The translations under genes and the position numbers were made by a program. Positions 43,787-52,670 of a DNA stretch of 64,000 bases are shown one piece after another. The notes beneath the pieces were generated by a model. It did no database searches. It was not told where the DNA came from and was given only the letters and a program-made list of their open reading frames with translations. Every line of letters starts with the position of its first letter. Position 1 is the stretch's first letter. Source of the DNA: Variovorax ginsengisoli (GTDB lineage Bacteria; Pseudomonadota; Gammaproteobacteria; Burkholderiales; Burkholderiaceae_C); NCBI RefSeq assembly GCF_006438845.1, contig NZ_RCZJ01000001.1, positions 62,001-126,000 on the forward strand, read 5' to 3'.

Positions 43787-44728
43787 ATGAGTTCTTTGAT
43801 CGACTTCAAGGGCCGCGTCGCCATCGTCACCGGTGCGGGTGGCGGGCTGGGCCGGCAGCATGCACTCGCGCTCGCTTCGCGTGGTGCGAAGGTGCTGGTG
43901 AACGACCTCGGCGGCGCACGCGATGGCTCGGGCGGATCGGTCAGCGCGGCACAGGCGGTGGTCGATGAAATCGTCGCGGCAGGTGGCGAGGCATTGGCGA
44001 ACGGCGCTTCGGTGACCGACGCAGCGGCGGTCGAGGCGATGGTGCAACAGGCCATCGACGCCTGGGGGCGGATCGACGTGCTGGTCAACAACGCCGGCAT
44101 CCTGCGCGACAAAAGCTTCGCGAAGATGGACCTCGCCGACTTCAGGCTCGTCGTCGACGTGCATCTGATGGGTGCCGTGCACTGCACCAAGGCGGTGTGG
44201 CCGCACATGGCAGCGCAAAAATATGGGCGCATCGTGATGACGACCTCGTCGTCCGGCCTGTACGGCAACTTCGGCCAGAGCAACTACGGTGCGGCCAAGA
44301 TGGCGCTGGTCGGTCTGATGCAGACCTTGTCGATCGAGGGTGCCAAGAATGACATCCGCGTTAATTGTCTTGCGCCCACCGCGGCCACGCGCATGACCGA
44401 AGACTTGATGCCTCAGGCGGTGCTCGAAGCGCTGGCGCCCGAGTCGGTGGTTCCCGCCATGCTGGTGTTGGCCGCCCAGAATGCACCCACCCGAACCATC
44501 CTGTGCGCAGGCGCTGGGGGTTTCGAGGCGGCGCATGTCACCTTGACCCAGGGCATCTTCCTGCCTTCGGGTTCCGATACGCCCGAGCAGCTGGCGGCTC
44601 GGCTGGAAGAGGTGAGCGCGCGCGACGGCGAACAGGTGCCGCTGAGCGGCGCAGCGCAGGGCACGCTCGAGGTCGGCAAGGCCAGCCGCGCGGCCGGCGT
44701 GCCGGGCGAGACGGGCAGCGGACGCTGA
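43787..44728 (+). CDS. Short-chain dehydrogenase/reductase, MFE-2-type hydroxyacyl-CoA dehydrogenase-like
   Basis: The protein has 313 residues. TGAGGGLG (15-22) binds the nucleotide, NNAG (101-104), catalytic Ser154-156 region, Tyr167 and Lys171 (SNYGAAK) are present. DLGGARDGSGGS after the second strand and a C-terminal extension past the usual 250 residues match the dehydrogenase part of peroxisomal multifunctional enzyme 2, acting on (3R)-hydroxyacyl-CoA. A cofactor of NAD type is likely from the Asp after strand 2. Two starts are possible, 43757 and 43787. No hydratase gene is next to it. Confidence 0.9.
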   Translation: MSSLIDFKGRVAIVTGAGGGLGRQHALALASRGAKVLVNDLGGARDGSGGSVSAAQAVVDEIVAAGGEALANGASVTDAAAVEAMVQQAIDAWGRIDVLVNNAGILRDKSFAKMDLADFRLVVDVHLMGAVHCTKAVWPHMAAQKYGRIVMTTSSSGLYGNFGQSNYGAAKMALVGLMQTLSIEGAKNDIRVNCLAPTAATRMTEDLMPQAVLEALAPESVVPAMLVLAAQNAPTRTILCAGAGGFEAAHVTLTQGIFLPSGSDTPEQLAARLEEVSARDGEQVPLSGAAQGTLEVGKASRAAGVPGETGSGR

Positions 44729-44729
44729 A

Positions 44730-46973
44730 TCAGCCGCCCGGTGCGGCAGGCGCCGCGACCGCTGGCGTGGTGCGCTGCCATGCCTGCGGCAGTTCGCTAT
44801 CGAGCCAGTTCATGCGCCATGCCAAAACCACCAGAGCGCTCACGGCCACCACTGTGGCCACCACGCCGGCGAACGTGTGCCGCTCGGCATAGGGATCGCT
44901 CAACACCCGCTTCGAATGGGCCGGCAGATGCGCCGTCTGCGACAGCGAGCCGCCCAGCCGTACGTTGACCCGCATGCGCCCGTTGATGGCCCAGCCGCTG
45001 GCGTCAAGGATCGGCCCCAGGCTGCGCTGCCGCAGCTTGAGCCAGGCGATCAGCATGCTCGGCCCCGAGATGGCGATGACGATGCCGAGCACGGCGATCG
45101 GGATCCACTGCCCCAGGTCGACGAACTTGCTGAACACCGCCACCAGGACGGCGCTGATGCTGCCCAGGGCCACGCCGATCGCCGCGACCGTGCCGACGTC
45201 GACGCGCCCCGGCAGCTTCACCGGGGCGGCCGGCTTGGCACCCGACGCAGCGCTCTTGTCTGCAGTCACCAGCGTGGACGCGAGCGATCCCAACGAACCC
45301 TGGGCCACGGTGTCGCTGGCGGCGGCACGCTTGGCGACCTGCTCCTCGATCAGCCGCAGGAATTTCTTGTAGGGCGAGAAGAAGGCCTGCGCCACGCTGG
45401 TGGGGTTCTCGATCACCTTGGTGATGGTGGCGTCCCAGTCGTTGCCCTCGCGGTCGTAGAAGACGCCGTTGCGCCCGATGAAGAGGAAGTCCGTGTCGCC
45501 GGCCGTGAAGGCCGACACCACCGTCATCGTCTGGCCCTGGCGCGTGCACAGGCAGTAGGCAAGATAGGCCTTGGCGAGCCCGGCCAGCGGCGCGTGCTTG
45601 GCGGCATCGGCCACCCGCACGCTGAGGTCGCAACTGCGCCCGTCGAGGTAGAGCCGGCCGGCCTGGAAGATTGCGCCTTCGCGCCGATAGAACGACTTGA
45701 AGGACACGAAGTTGTTCACCAGCGTAAGCAGGTCTCGCTTGAAGCGCAGCAGCTTCTCCAGATCGGCGATGCGCGCGTTGTGCGGCTCGACACGTTCGTC
45801 GTCTTCGATCAGCGCCATCACCGCACTTTGCAGTGTGAGGGCGTCGGCCACCTCCGCGGTCGTCAGCGCGCCGAGCTTCGTTGCGGGTCTGGCAGCGAGC
45901 CAGCGCTGGCAGGAACCGACCCGTGCCTGGAGCGCGTGCCACGCCGCCTCGCTCAGCTCGTCCGCAGCATCGCCCCCGTCTTCTGCCGTGGGCAGCAGCG
46001 GCTGCACCGCGTCGCGCTGCAAGGTCTGCAGAGCCTCGGCCCAGGCCGGGTTGACGCCGCGGCGCAACGGCAAGGTGCGCGCCGGAGCCACCGGTGCGAG
46101 CGGTAGCCTAGCGATGCTCTCCGACTGCAGCTTCAGGTCGGGCTGCACGGCCATGGCCTCGTACGTCTCGATCGAGGCGTTCAGGGCGGGCACGGCACGC
46201 GCGTCGTACGCGGCCACGCGGCAGCGCGCGAAGAAGTCGTCGACCTTCTCTCTCACTGCGCCCACGGCCTGCGCCGCAGCCAGCGCCACGGCACCGGCGT
46301 CGGTCCCTTCGGCACCGGCGCCTGACTGCCAGTCGTGCAGCGCCTTGGCTTCAGCGAAGAACGCTTCACTGGTCTTCCGGTCGACCCCGTCGAGGCCCTT
46401 GCGGTCCTTCGCAGCGCCGTGCGTCTTCATGATGCGGCGGATCAGCGCGCGCACCGGTTCGTCGTCCGCGCTCTCGGGTGGCACCACGCCGTCGCCATTG
46501 AAGCGCATGGCGGCGAGCAGCTCGCTGCGGCCGGTCACGTCGGCCAGGGTCAGCGTGTCGGCGTCGGGCTTGCCGCGCAGTTGCAGGATGCGGCGAGCTT
46601 CTTCGGCGAGCGGTACGGCATCGCCTTCGGCATCGGCGATGGCGTCGAGCGCAAGGCTGTCGCCGCCTTGCATCAGCACGTCGGGCTCTTTCAAGTGCTT
46701 GCACGCCCACTCGCACGCTGCGATGAGCTCAGGTGGCCTGATGCGGCCGTCGCGGTCGGTGTCGATCAGGTCGAGCGTGCGCGGATCGAGTTCGATGCCG
46801 CGCGTCGGGCAGGCCAATGCGACCCAGAGCTTCTGGTCGAGTTCGCCGATGCGGGCGATGTCGGCGCCGTTGCGAATGAGGACCTGGTCCACGCCGCCGG
46901 CGCGGAAGAATTGCCAGGCGTGCGTGCCATGGCTGGCGTGCGTTTCGTTCGCGTGCTGTGCATCTTGGGACAT
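44730..46973 (-). CDS. Large EF-hand membrane protein of unknown function
   Basis: The protein has 747 residues. Residues 71-82 (DTDRDGRIRPPE) form a canonical calcium-binding EF-hand loop. Much of the rest up to about 560 is helical, ending in a conserved-looking block (LLTLVNNFVSFKSFYRREGAIFQ). Three membrane segments follow (about 605-630, 636-660 and 712-735), separated by a loop. There is no signal peptide. I do not recognise the family; a calcium-responsive or osmotic-sensing membrane protein is only a guess. The ATG has no clear ribosome site. It is convergent with the SDR gene and divergent from the aminotransferase. Confidence 0.8.
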   Translation of the reverse strand: MSQDAQHANETHASHGTHAWQFFRAGGVDQVLIRNGADIARIGELDQKLWVALACPTRGIELDPRTLDLIDTDRDGRIRPPELIAACEWACKHLKEPDVLMQGGDSLALDAIADAEGDAVPLAEEARRILQLRGKPDADTLTLADVTGRSELLAAMRFNGDGVVPPESADDEPVRALIRRIMKTHGAAKDRKGLDGVDRKTSEAFFAEAKALHDWQSGAGAEGTDAGAVALAAAQAVGAVREKVDDFFARCRVAAYDARAVPALNASIETYEAMAVQPDLKLQSESIARLPLAPVAPARTLPLRRGVNPAWAEALQTLQRDAVQPLLPTAEDGGDAADELSEAAWHALQARVGSCQRWLAARPATKLGALTTAEVADALTLQSAVMALIEDDERVEPHNARIADLEKLLRFKRDLLTLVNNFVSFKSFYRREGAIFQAGRLYLDGRSCDLSVRVADAAKHAPLAGLAKAYLAYCLCTRQGQTMTVVSAFTAGDTDFLFIGRNGVFYDREGNDWDATITKVIENPTSVAQAFFSPYKKFLRLIEEQVAKRAAASDTVAQGSLGSLASTLVTADKSAASGAKPAAPVKLPGRVDVGTVAAIGVALGSISAVLVAVFSKFVDLGQWIPIAVLGIVIAISGPSMLIAWLKLRQRSLGPILDASGWAINGRMRVNVRLGGSLSQTAHLPAHSKRVLSDPYAERHTFAGVVATVVAVSALVVLAWRMNWLDSELPQAWQRTTPAVAAPAAPGG

Positions 46974-47153
46974 CGTTGGAGGTGGCCTTTGCTGGAGGGA
47001 CGACAACGCGCCAGTCTGGCTTGGGCACCGCGGTGCCGGCGTAGGTCTTGGGGCCAAATTCCAGTGCGGCCGCTGCGGCCAGGCTGGCAGCGGCGCGGCA
47101 GAATCGAGGTTTTCAGCGGCGTGCGCCGCGACTTACCCAGACCGAGCGAATCC

Positions 47154-48017
47154 ATGCCCTCCCTTCCCGACACCCTGTGCTACCTCAACGGCAACTACAC
47201 GCCCGTCCACGAAGCGAAAGTTTCCGTGCTCGACCGCGGCTTCATCTTTGGCGACGGCATCTACGAGGTGGTGCCGGTGTATGGCCGCAAGCTGTTTCGC
47301 TTTGCGCAGCACATGGCGCGCCTCCAACGCAGCCTGGCGAGCGTGCGCATTCCCCAGCCAATGGATGAAGCCGCCTGGCTGGAGCGCTGCCGCCACCTGA
47401 TCGACGCGCAGGCGTCCGAAGACCAGATGGTCTACATCCAGGTGACGCGCGGCGTGGCACCGCGCGACCACGTGATGCCGCCGGACATCGTGCCGACGGT
47501 GTTCATGATGAGTCAGGCAATGAAGCCGCCCGCTGCGCAAGCGCTGGCGCGCGGCGTGGCGTGCGTGACAGCACGCGACTTTCGCTGGGAGCGTGCCGAC
47601 ATCAAGAGCACCTCGCTGCTGGGCAACGTGCTGGCGCGGCAGATGTCGGCCGATGTGGGCGCCGTCGAGACGGTGCTGCTGCGCGACGGCCTGCTCACAG
47701 AGGCTTCGTCCTCGAACGTCTGGGTGGTGCACGGCGGTGCCGTGTTCGGCGCGCCCAAGAGCGCACACGTGCTCGAAGGCATCCGCTACGAACTGATCCG
47801 CGAGCTGTGCGACAAGGAAGGCCTGCCATTCGAACTGCGACCGATCTCCGAAGCCGAGGTGCGTGGCGCCGATGAATTGCTGCTGAGCTCGGCCAGCAAG
47901 GAAGTGCTGCCGGTCACGGAACTCGATGGGCGGCCGATCGGCGACGGTGTGCCGGGCCCGGTGTTCGCGCGGCTGCACGCGGCCTACCAGCGCGCCAAGG
48001 CAGAGCAGTCGGTCTAG
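47154..48017 (+). CDS. Class IV aminotransferase, D-amino-acid aminotransferase-like
   Basis: The protein has 287 residues. SVLDRGFIFGDGIYEVVPVYGRKLFR, the PLP lysine Lys151 in DIKSTSLLGNVLARQ, LLTEASSSNVWVV and GIRYELIRELC fit D-alanine aminotransferase (EC 2.6.1.21) better than branched-chain aminotransferase or aminodeoxychorismate lyase. It makes D-glutamate/D-alanine from keto acids with PLP. The start is chosen by homology. A hairpin at 48020-48047 follows the stop. Confidence 0.9.
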   Translation: MPSLPDTLCYLNGNYTPVHEAKVSVLDRGFIFGDGIYEVVPVYGRKLFRFAQHMARLQRSLASVRIPQPMDEAAWLERCRHLIDAQASEDQMVYIQVTRGVAPRDHVMPPDIVPTVFMMSQAMKPPAAQALARGVACVTARDFRWERADIKSTSLLGNVLARQMSADVGAVETVLLRDGLLTEASSSNVWVVHGGAVFGAPKSAHVLEGIRYELIRELCDKEGLPFELRPISEAEVRGADELLLSSASKEVLPVTELDGRPIGDGVPGPVFARLHAAYQRAKAEQSV

Positions 48018-48019
48018 CC

Positions 48020-48047
48020 GACGGCCGCGGGGCCGACAACGGCCGTC
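48020..48047. terminator. Hairpin in convergent gap, possible terminator
   Basis: GACGGCCG (48020-48027) pairs with CGGCCGTC (48040-48047), an 8-bp stem with a 12-base loop, three bases after the aminotransferase stop and overlapping the CBS gene stop. No T-run. Confidence 0.4.
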
Positions 48048-48474
48048 AGCTCTGGATATAGGTCGTCAGCTGCTCGATGGTCTTCTCGTGGTCCGCGATG
48101 ATGTCGTCCATCAGGTCGCGGATGGAGATCATGCCGACCACCTTGCCTTCGTCCACCACGGGCAGGTGGCGAATGCGCTTCTGGCTCATCAAGGCCATGC
48201 AGTCGTGCGTGGGCGTCTGCGGCGTCACCGTGAAGACATTGGCCGTCATGATTTCGGCGACTTGCATGGCCTTGGAGTTCTTCCCCAGCAGCGCGACCTT
48301 GCGGGTGTAGTCGCGTTCGGAGAACACGCCCACCAGCTGGTCGCCCTTCATCACGACGAGGGCGCCGACCTCGTGCTCGGCCAGCACGTGCAGGGCATCG
48401 AAGACGGTGCTCTCGGGTTCGGTGTGCCAGAGGCCGGCGTTGCGCCCCTGCAGCAAGGAAGAAACGGGTTTCAT
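48046..48474 (-). CDS. Two-CBS-domain protein
   Basis: The protein has 142 residues and consists of a tandem CBS pair (Bateman module): GALVVMKGDQLVGVFSERDYTRKV and RHLPVVDEGKVVGMISIRDLMDDII. Such modules bind adenosine nucleotides and act alone or as regulators. The N terminus is a short lead (MKPVSSLLQG). No enzyme is fused. Start chosen as the first ATG before the module. Confidence 0.93.
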   Translation of the reverse strand: MKPVSSLLQGRNAGLWHTEPESTVFDALHVLAEHEVGALVVMKGDQLVGVFSERDYTRKVALLGKNSKAMQVAEIMTANVFTVTPQTPTHDCMALMSQKRIRHLPVVDEGKVVGMISIRDLMDDIIADHEKTIEQLTTYIQS

Positions 48475-48747
48475 GTTCGCGGCTCCGACAAGGTGGGCGG
48501 GACGTGACGTGCACGTGCTGCGGCCCATCATAGAGGCGCACCCCACCCGATGCCCAGACCGTCGAACGACCGCGTCCCATCGGAGAGTCGAGGTGGTCGG
48601 GCCGCTCGGCGCATCAGCGCACCGCTTCGTGTGCAATTCCCGTTTCGTGTCGACCGCGCGCCGTTTCTCCCGTGATGAAGGCGCCAGGGCCGGGTTACGG
48701 TCCAGCCCGCAAAGAATGCCTTTGTTTTCAATCAGGGAGAAATTCAC

Positions 48748-49671
48748 ATGTTCGATTCACTCATTGCAGAGCTCGCCACCCGCTTCGGCCTGGGCGACAA
48801 GGCGCGCGACCTTTTGCGCATGCTGCTGGCCGCCATGACAGACGCTGGCCGCGGTGGCTTGATCGGCTTCATCGAGCGGTTCAGGCGCGCCGGCTTCGGC
48901 GACGTCGCGCAGTCGTGGCTCTCGGCTTCCGCCGACGGAACGCCGCCGCTGGCGCTCGACGCCGTGCATGTCGAGCAAGTGCTCGGCGGCCCGGGCGGCC
49001 TGATCGGGCAGATCACGCACCGGCTGGGCTTGAGTGCAGCCACCGTGACCTCGGCGCTGGCTTATGCGCTGCCGCGCGTCATGGATCAGCTGGCACCGGC
49101 CGGCAAGGCAACAGGCGCGGTGCCGTCGGCGGTGCACGCGTTCATCGGCAATGCGGCCCGCATGCTGGAACCGGCAGGCGCCGCGCCGGCGTCCGGCGGC
49201 AACCGTCTCATGAAATGGTTGCCGTGGCTTGTGATTGCGGTGGCCTGCGCGTTCTTGTTCAGCCACTGCACCAAGCCGAAGCCTGCTGATTCAACGGCGA
49301 ATGCGGCCGCGATTCCGGTGGGTGCCGGCGCGCTGTCGTCAATGGTCGACGGCCAGCCTGCGCTCAAGGTGTACTTCGACACCGGCAAGGCGGAGATCTC
49401 GACCGAGTTCTCAGACCGCTCGCAGGCGCTCGTCGCCTACCTGAAGGCCCACGCCGACGCCAAGGCGGTCATCTCCGGCTACAGCGACCCGACTGGCAGC
49501 GCAGCGGCGAACGCGCAGATGTCCAGGCTGCGCGCCGAGGCGGTGGCCGCTGCGTTGCAGGCGGCCGGCGTGCCCGCGTCGAGCGTGGTGCTGGAGAAGC
49601 CGACGGACATCACCGGCACCGGCGATACGCTGGCCGAGTCGCGTCGCGTCGAGGTCGTGGTCCGCAAGTGA
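48748..49671 (+). CDS. DUF937-transmembrane-OmpA fusion protein
   Basis: The protein has 307 residues. Residues about 1-115 resemble DUF937/YidB (GLGDKARDLLRMLLAAM, GGPGGLIGQITHRLGLS). A membrane segment lies at about 156-172 (MKWLPWLVIAVACAFLF). The C-terminal OmpA-like domain (about 200-307) has VYFDTGKAEIS, SGYSDPTGSAAANAQMSRLRAEAV and ESRRVEVVVRK, which bind peptidoglycan. The topology would put DUF937 in the cytoplasm and OmpA in the periplasm. Ribosome site GGGAGAAA fits the ATG. An intrinsic terminator follows. Confidence 0.9.
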   Translation: MFDSLIAELATRFGLGDKARDLLRMLLAAMTDAGRGGLIGFIERFRRAGFGDVAQSWLSASADGTPPLALDAVHVEQVLGGPGGLIGQITHRLGLSAATVTSALAYALPRVMDQLAPAGKATGAVPSAVHAFIGNAARMLEPAGAAPASGGNRLMKWLPWLVIAVACAFLFSHCTKPKPADSTANAAAIPVGAGALSSMVDGQPALKVYFDTGKAEISTEFSDRSQALVAYLKAHADAKAVISGYSDPTGSAAANAQMSRLRAEAVAAALQAAGVPASSVVLEKPTDITGTGDTLAESRRVEVVVRK

Positions 49672-49694
49672 CGCGCCGCGCACCGACCGACACC

Positions 49695-49714
49695 AGGGGC
49701 TTCGGCCCCTTTTT
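49695..49714 (+). terminator. Intrinsic terminator after the OmpA-fusion gene
   Basis: AGGGGC (49695-49700) pairs with GCCCCT (49705-49710) around a TTCG tetraloop, followed by four T. It lies 23 bases past the stop codon and upstream of rbgA. Confidence 0.8.
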
Positions 49715-49791
49715 CGTTTCGGCCGCAGCGTGCAGGACCCCATCCTTCACAATGCAGGCCCTTCCCGAAGAACACAGAAAAGAGCACAGCG

Positions 49792-50739
49792 ATGGCGATC
49801 CAATGGTTCCCCGGTCACATGCACCTGACCAAGAAGGCCATCGGCGAGCGCATCAAGGACATCGACGTGGTCATCGAGCTGCTCGACGCCCGGCTGCCGG
49901 CCTCGAGCGCGAACCCGATGCTGGCCGAGCTCACCGGCCACAAGCCCGGGCTCAAGGTGCTCAACAAGCAGGACCTCGCCGACCCCGAGCGGACCGTTCA
50001 GTGGCTGGCGCACTACAACGCGCAACCCGACACGCGCGCCATCGGCCTCGACGCCAGCCAGACCACGCCGGCGCGCGCGCTGGTCGAGGCCTGCCACGCG
50101 CTGTCGCCCCACCGTGGCGGCATGGCCAAGCCGATGCGGGTGCTGATCTGCGGCATTCCGAACGTGGGCAAGTCGACGCTCATCAACACGCTCGCCGGCG
50201 GCCGCAAGGCCAAGACCGGCGACGAGGCCGGCATCACCAAGCTGGAGCAGCGCATCACGCTGGCCGACGACTTCTACCTGTGGGACACGCCCGGCATGCT
50301 GTGGCCGCGCATCATCGTCGCCAAGAGCGGCTACAACCTCGCGGCCAGCGGCGCGATCGGTCGCAACGCCTTCGACGAGGAAGAGGTCGCGCTGGAGCTG
50401 CTCGACTACGTCAAGCGCCGCTATGCCGCGACGTTGGCGGCACGCTTCAAGCTCGAGCTCGAACCTGCGCAGATCGAAGCGATGGAAGACGAGGCGCTGC
50501 TCGAAGCCATCGGCCGCAAGCGCGGTGCGCTGCTGGGCAAGGGCCGCGTGAACCTGCAGAAGGCCGCGGAGATCGTGATGCACGCCTTTCGCGACGGCAG
50601 CCTCGGGCGCATCACGCTGGAGACGCCCGAGCAGTTCGCTGCCTGGCTGGCAGAAGGCCAGTTGCTCGATGCCGAGCGCCAGGCCAAGAAGGCGGCGCGC
50701 GGCGCCAAGGGCGGTCGCGCGCCAGCCGCCGAGTCTTAA
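49792..50739 (+). CDS. rbgA: Ribosome biogenesis GTPase RbgA/YlqF
   Basis: The protein has 315 residues and a circularly permuted GTPase order: G4 NKQD (58-61) precedes G1 GIPNVGKST (121-129) and G3 DTPG (165-168). The start MAIQWFPGHMHLTKKAI is characteristic. It assists 50S subunit assembly at a late step (family knowledge). The final 20 residues are a Lys/Ala-rich tail. Good spacing but no strong ribosome site (ACAGCGATGG). Confidence 0.94.
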   Translation: MAIQWFPGHMHLTKKAIGERIKDIDVVIELLDARLPASSANPMLAELTGHKPGLKVLNKQDLADPERTVQWLAHYNAQPDTRAIGLDASQTTPARALVEACHALSPHRGGMAKPMRVLICGIPNVGKSTLINTLAGGRKAKTGDEAGITKLEQRITLADDFYLWDTPGMLWPRIIVAKSGYNLAASGAIGRNAFDEEEVALELLDYVKRRYAATLAARFKLELEPAQIEAMEDEALLEAIGRKRGALLGKGRVNLQKAAEIVMHAFRDGSLGRITLETPEQFAAWLAEGQLLDAERQAKKAARGAKGGRAPAAES

Positions 50740-50895
50740 CCTCAGGTTAAGGGCGCCGAACATTTCGGCAACTCCTGCGGGTGGGTTCTGGCGCAATCAT
50801 TGCGTCCTTGTGAGGTGATGCCGGCGCCTGCCTCGCGACGGTGCACCGGCTGCTTCGCGCACATGTCGCGACGGCCCACACTGCAAGGACTTCTC

Positions 50896-51873
50896 TTGAA
50901 AACACCGCTCGTTCTCGCCGCCGCATTGCTCCTCTCGCTGGGCGCGCAAGCCCAGGAGAAGGTCCGCTTCCAGACCGACTGGGTCGCCTCCGGCGAACAT
51001 GCCGCCTACTACGGCGCATGGAGCAAGGGCATCTGGGCCCAGGAAGGCCTGGACATCACCATCACGCGCGGCTACGGCAGCGGTGACACGGCAGCCAAGG
51101 TCGGTGCCGGCGCTGCCGACTTTGGCGTGTCTGACATGGGCGCTGTCCTCACAGGGCGCGCCCGCGCCAACCTGCCGGTCAAGACCATCGCCACCGTCTA
51201 CACCTACTCGCCGCATTCGCTGTTCGTCCTCAAGAGCTCGGGCATCACCAGCTTCAAAGGCCTCGAGGGCAAGAAGATCGGCATCACGCCGGGCAACAGC
51301 CACAAGCTGTACTTCCCGAAGGTGGCCGCGCGTTCGGGCACCGACGCCAGCAAGATCGTGTGGGTCAACATGGACGGCGGTGCCATGGGCACGCAGCTGT
51401 TCACCAAGAACATCGACGCGGCGCCGTTCTATTCGATCCACCACTACTACCAGAACAAGGCGGCGCAGAAGGCCGGCCAGGAGATCGTGGTGCTGCCCTT
51501 CGTGAAGACCGGTTTCGCGATCTACACCGCGTCGCTCATCGCGTCCGACAAGATGCTGCAGGAGCGGCCCGAGACGGTGAAGAAGTTTCTGCGCGGCGCA
51601 CGCCGATCGTTCGAATGGGCGCGCGACAACCAGGTCGAGGCCTGCAAGATGCACGTGCAGCGCATACCCGAGGTCGATCTCGACGACTGCCTCAACAGCC
51701 TGAAGGCCACGCTGGAATTCGTCTTCAACGACTACCAGCAGAAGAACGGCTTCGGTGCCGTCACCACCGAGCGCCTGGCCGAAACCTGGAAGGTGGTGGC
51801 CGACGCGCAGGAGCTCGACCCGAAGTGGAACCCCGCGCAGGCCATCGACACCCGTTTCCTGCCCGTGAAATGA
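50896..51873 (+). CDS. NMT1/TauA-type ABC transporter substrate-binding protein
   Basis: The protein has 325 residues if it starts with TTG at 50896. That codon is preceded by AAGGA seven bases away and opens a typical signal peptide (KTPLVLAAALLLSLGAQAQ); an ATG at 50863 would give a strange 11-residue lead. The mature part has RFQTDWVASGEHAAYYGAWSKG, the start of NMT1/THI5-like proteins, and GADFGVSDMGA-like and GITSFKGLEGKKIGI stretches. It captures a small aromatic or sulfonate-like, or pyrimidine, compound in the periplasm. ATPase and permease genes follow. Confidence 0.9.
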   Translation: MKTPLVLAAALLLSLGAQAQEKVRFQTDWVASGEHAAYYGAWSKGIWAQEGLDITITRGYGSGDTAAKVGAGAADFGVSDMGAVLTGRARANLPVKTIATVYTYSPHSLFVLKSSGITSFKGLEGKKIGITPGNSHKLYFPKVAARSGTDASKIVWVNMDGGAMGTQLFTKNIDAAPFYSIHHYYQNKAAQKAGQEIVVLPFVKTGFAIYTASLIASDKMLQERPETVKKFLRGARRSFEWARDNQVEACKMHVQRIPEVDLDDCLNSLKATLEFVFNDYQQKNGFGAVTTERLAETWKVVADAQELDPKWNPAQAIDTRFLPVK

Positions 51874-51884
51874 GAGGCGAGCCC

Positions 51885-52670
51885 ATGGATGCGATGGTGC
51901 GCGTCGACACGGTGTCGCGCTACTTCGATTCGTCCGACGGCGAACGGATGATCGCCCTCGATGCCGTGTCGCTCGATATCCGCCGCAACGAGTTTGTCGC
52001 GCTGGTCGGCCCCTCGGGCTGCGGCAAGTCGACCCTGCTGCGGATCATGGCAGGGCTCATCAAGCCCTCGGCCGGCAACGTGCAGGTGGCCGGCAAGCCG
52101 TTGACCGAGCCGCGCGAGCGGACGGGCATCGTGTTCCAGGCAGCGACGCTGCTGCCCTGGGCCCACGTGCTTGACAACATTCTGTTCCCGGTGCGCGTAT
52201 CCGGGAAGCCGGTGACGCCGGCGCACCTCGCCAGCGCCCACGACCTCATCAAGGTCGCGGGGCTGCAGGGTTTCGAGAAGCGCTCGCCGCGCGAGCTCTC
52301 CGGCGGCATGCAGCAGCGCGTGGCGATCTGCCGTGCCCTGCTCAACGACCCCGACCTGCTGCTGATGGACGAGCCCTTCGGCGCGCTCGACGCGCTCACG
52401 CGCGAAGAGATGACGCTCGAACTGCTGCGCATCTGGGCCGCACGCCCCAAGACGGTGGTGTTCGTCACGCACTCGATCTCCGAGGCGGTGCTGCTGGCCG
52501 ACCGGGTGGTGGTGATGTCGGCGCGCCCGGGTCGCATCGCCGACCTGATCGACATCACGCTGCCGCGCCCGCGGGCCTTCGCGATGTCGGGCATGCCGGC
52601 CTTCACCGAAGCCTCCGAACGCATCCGCGAACAGATCTTCCGACGCGCAGGAGCACCGCACCATGGTTGA
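51885..52670 (+). CDS. ABC transporter ATP-binding protein (TauB/SsuB family)
   Basis: The protein has 261 residues. Walker A is GPSGCGKST, the signature LSGGMQQRVAICRAL, Walker B LLLMDEPFGALDALTREEM and the switch FVTHSISEAVLLADRV. FGALDALTR and ATLLPWAHVLDNI are typical for the sulfonate/nitrate/taurine group. The ATG at 51885 is chosen because AGAGGCGAG lies before it; an ATG at 51870 overlaps the preceding stop. It overlaps the permease gene by eight bases. Confidence 0.93.
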   Translation: MDAMVRVDTVSRYFDSSDGERMIALDAVSLDIRRNEFVALVGPSGCGKSTLLRIMAGLIKPSAGNVQVAGKPLTEPRERTGIVFQAATLLPWAHVLDNILFPVRVSGKPVTPAHLASAHDLIKVAGLQGFEKRSPRELSGGMQQRVAICRALLNDPDLLLMDEPFGALDALTREEMTLELLRIWAARPKTVVFVTHSISEAVLLADRVVVMSARPGRIADLIDITLPRPRAFAMSGMPAFTEASERIREQIFRRAGAPHHG

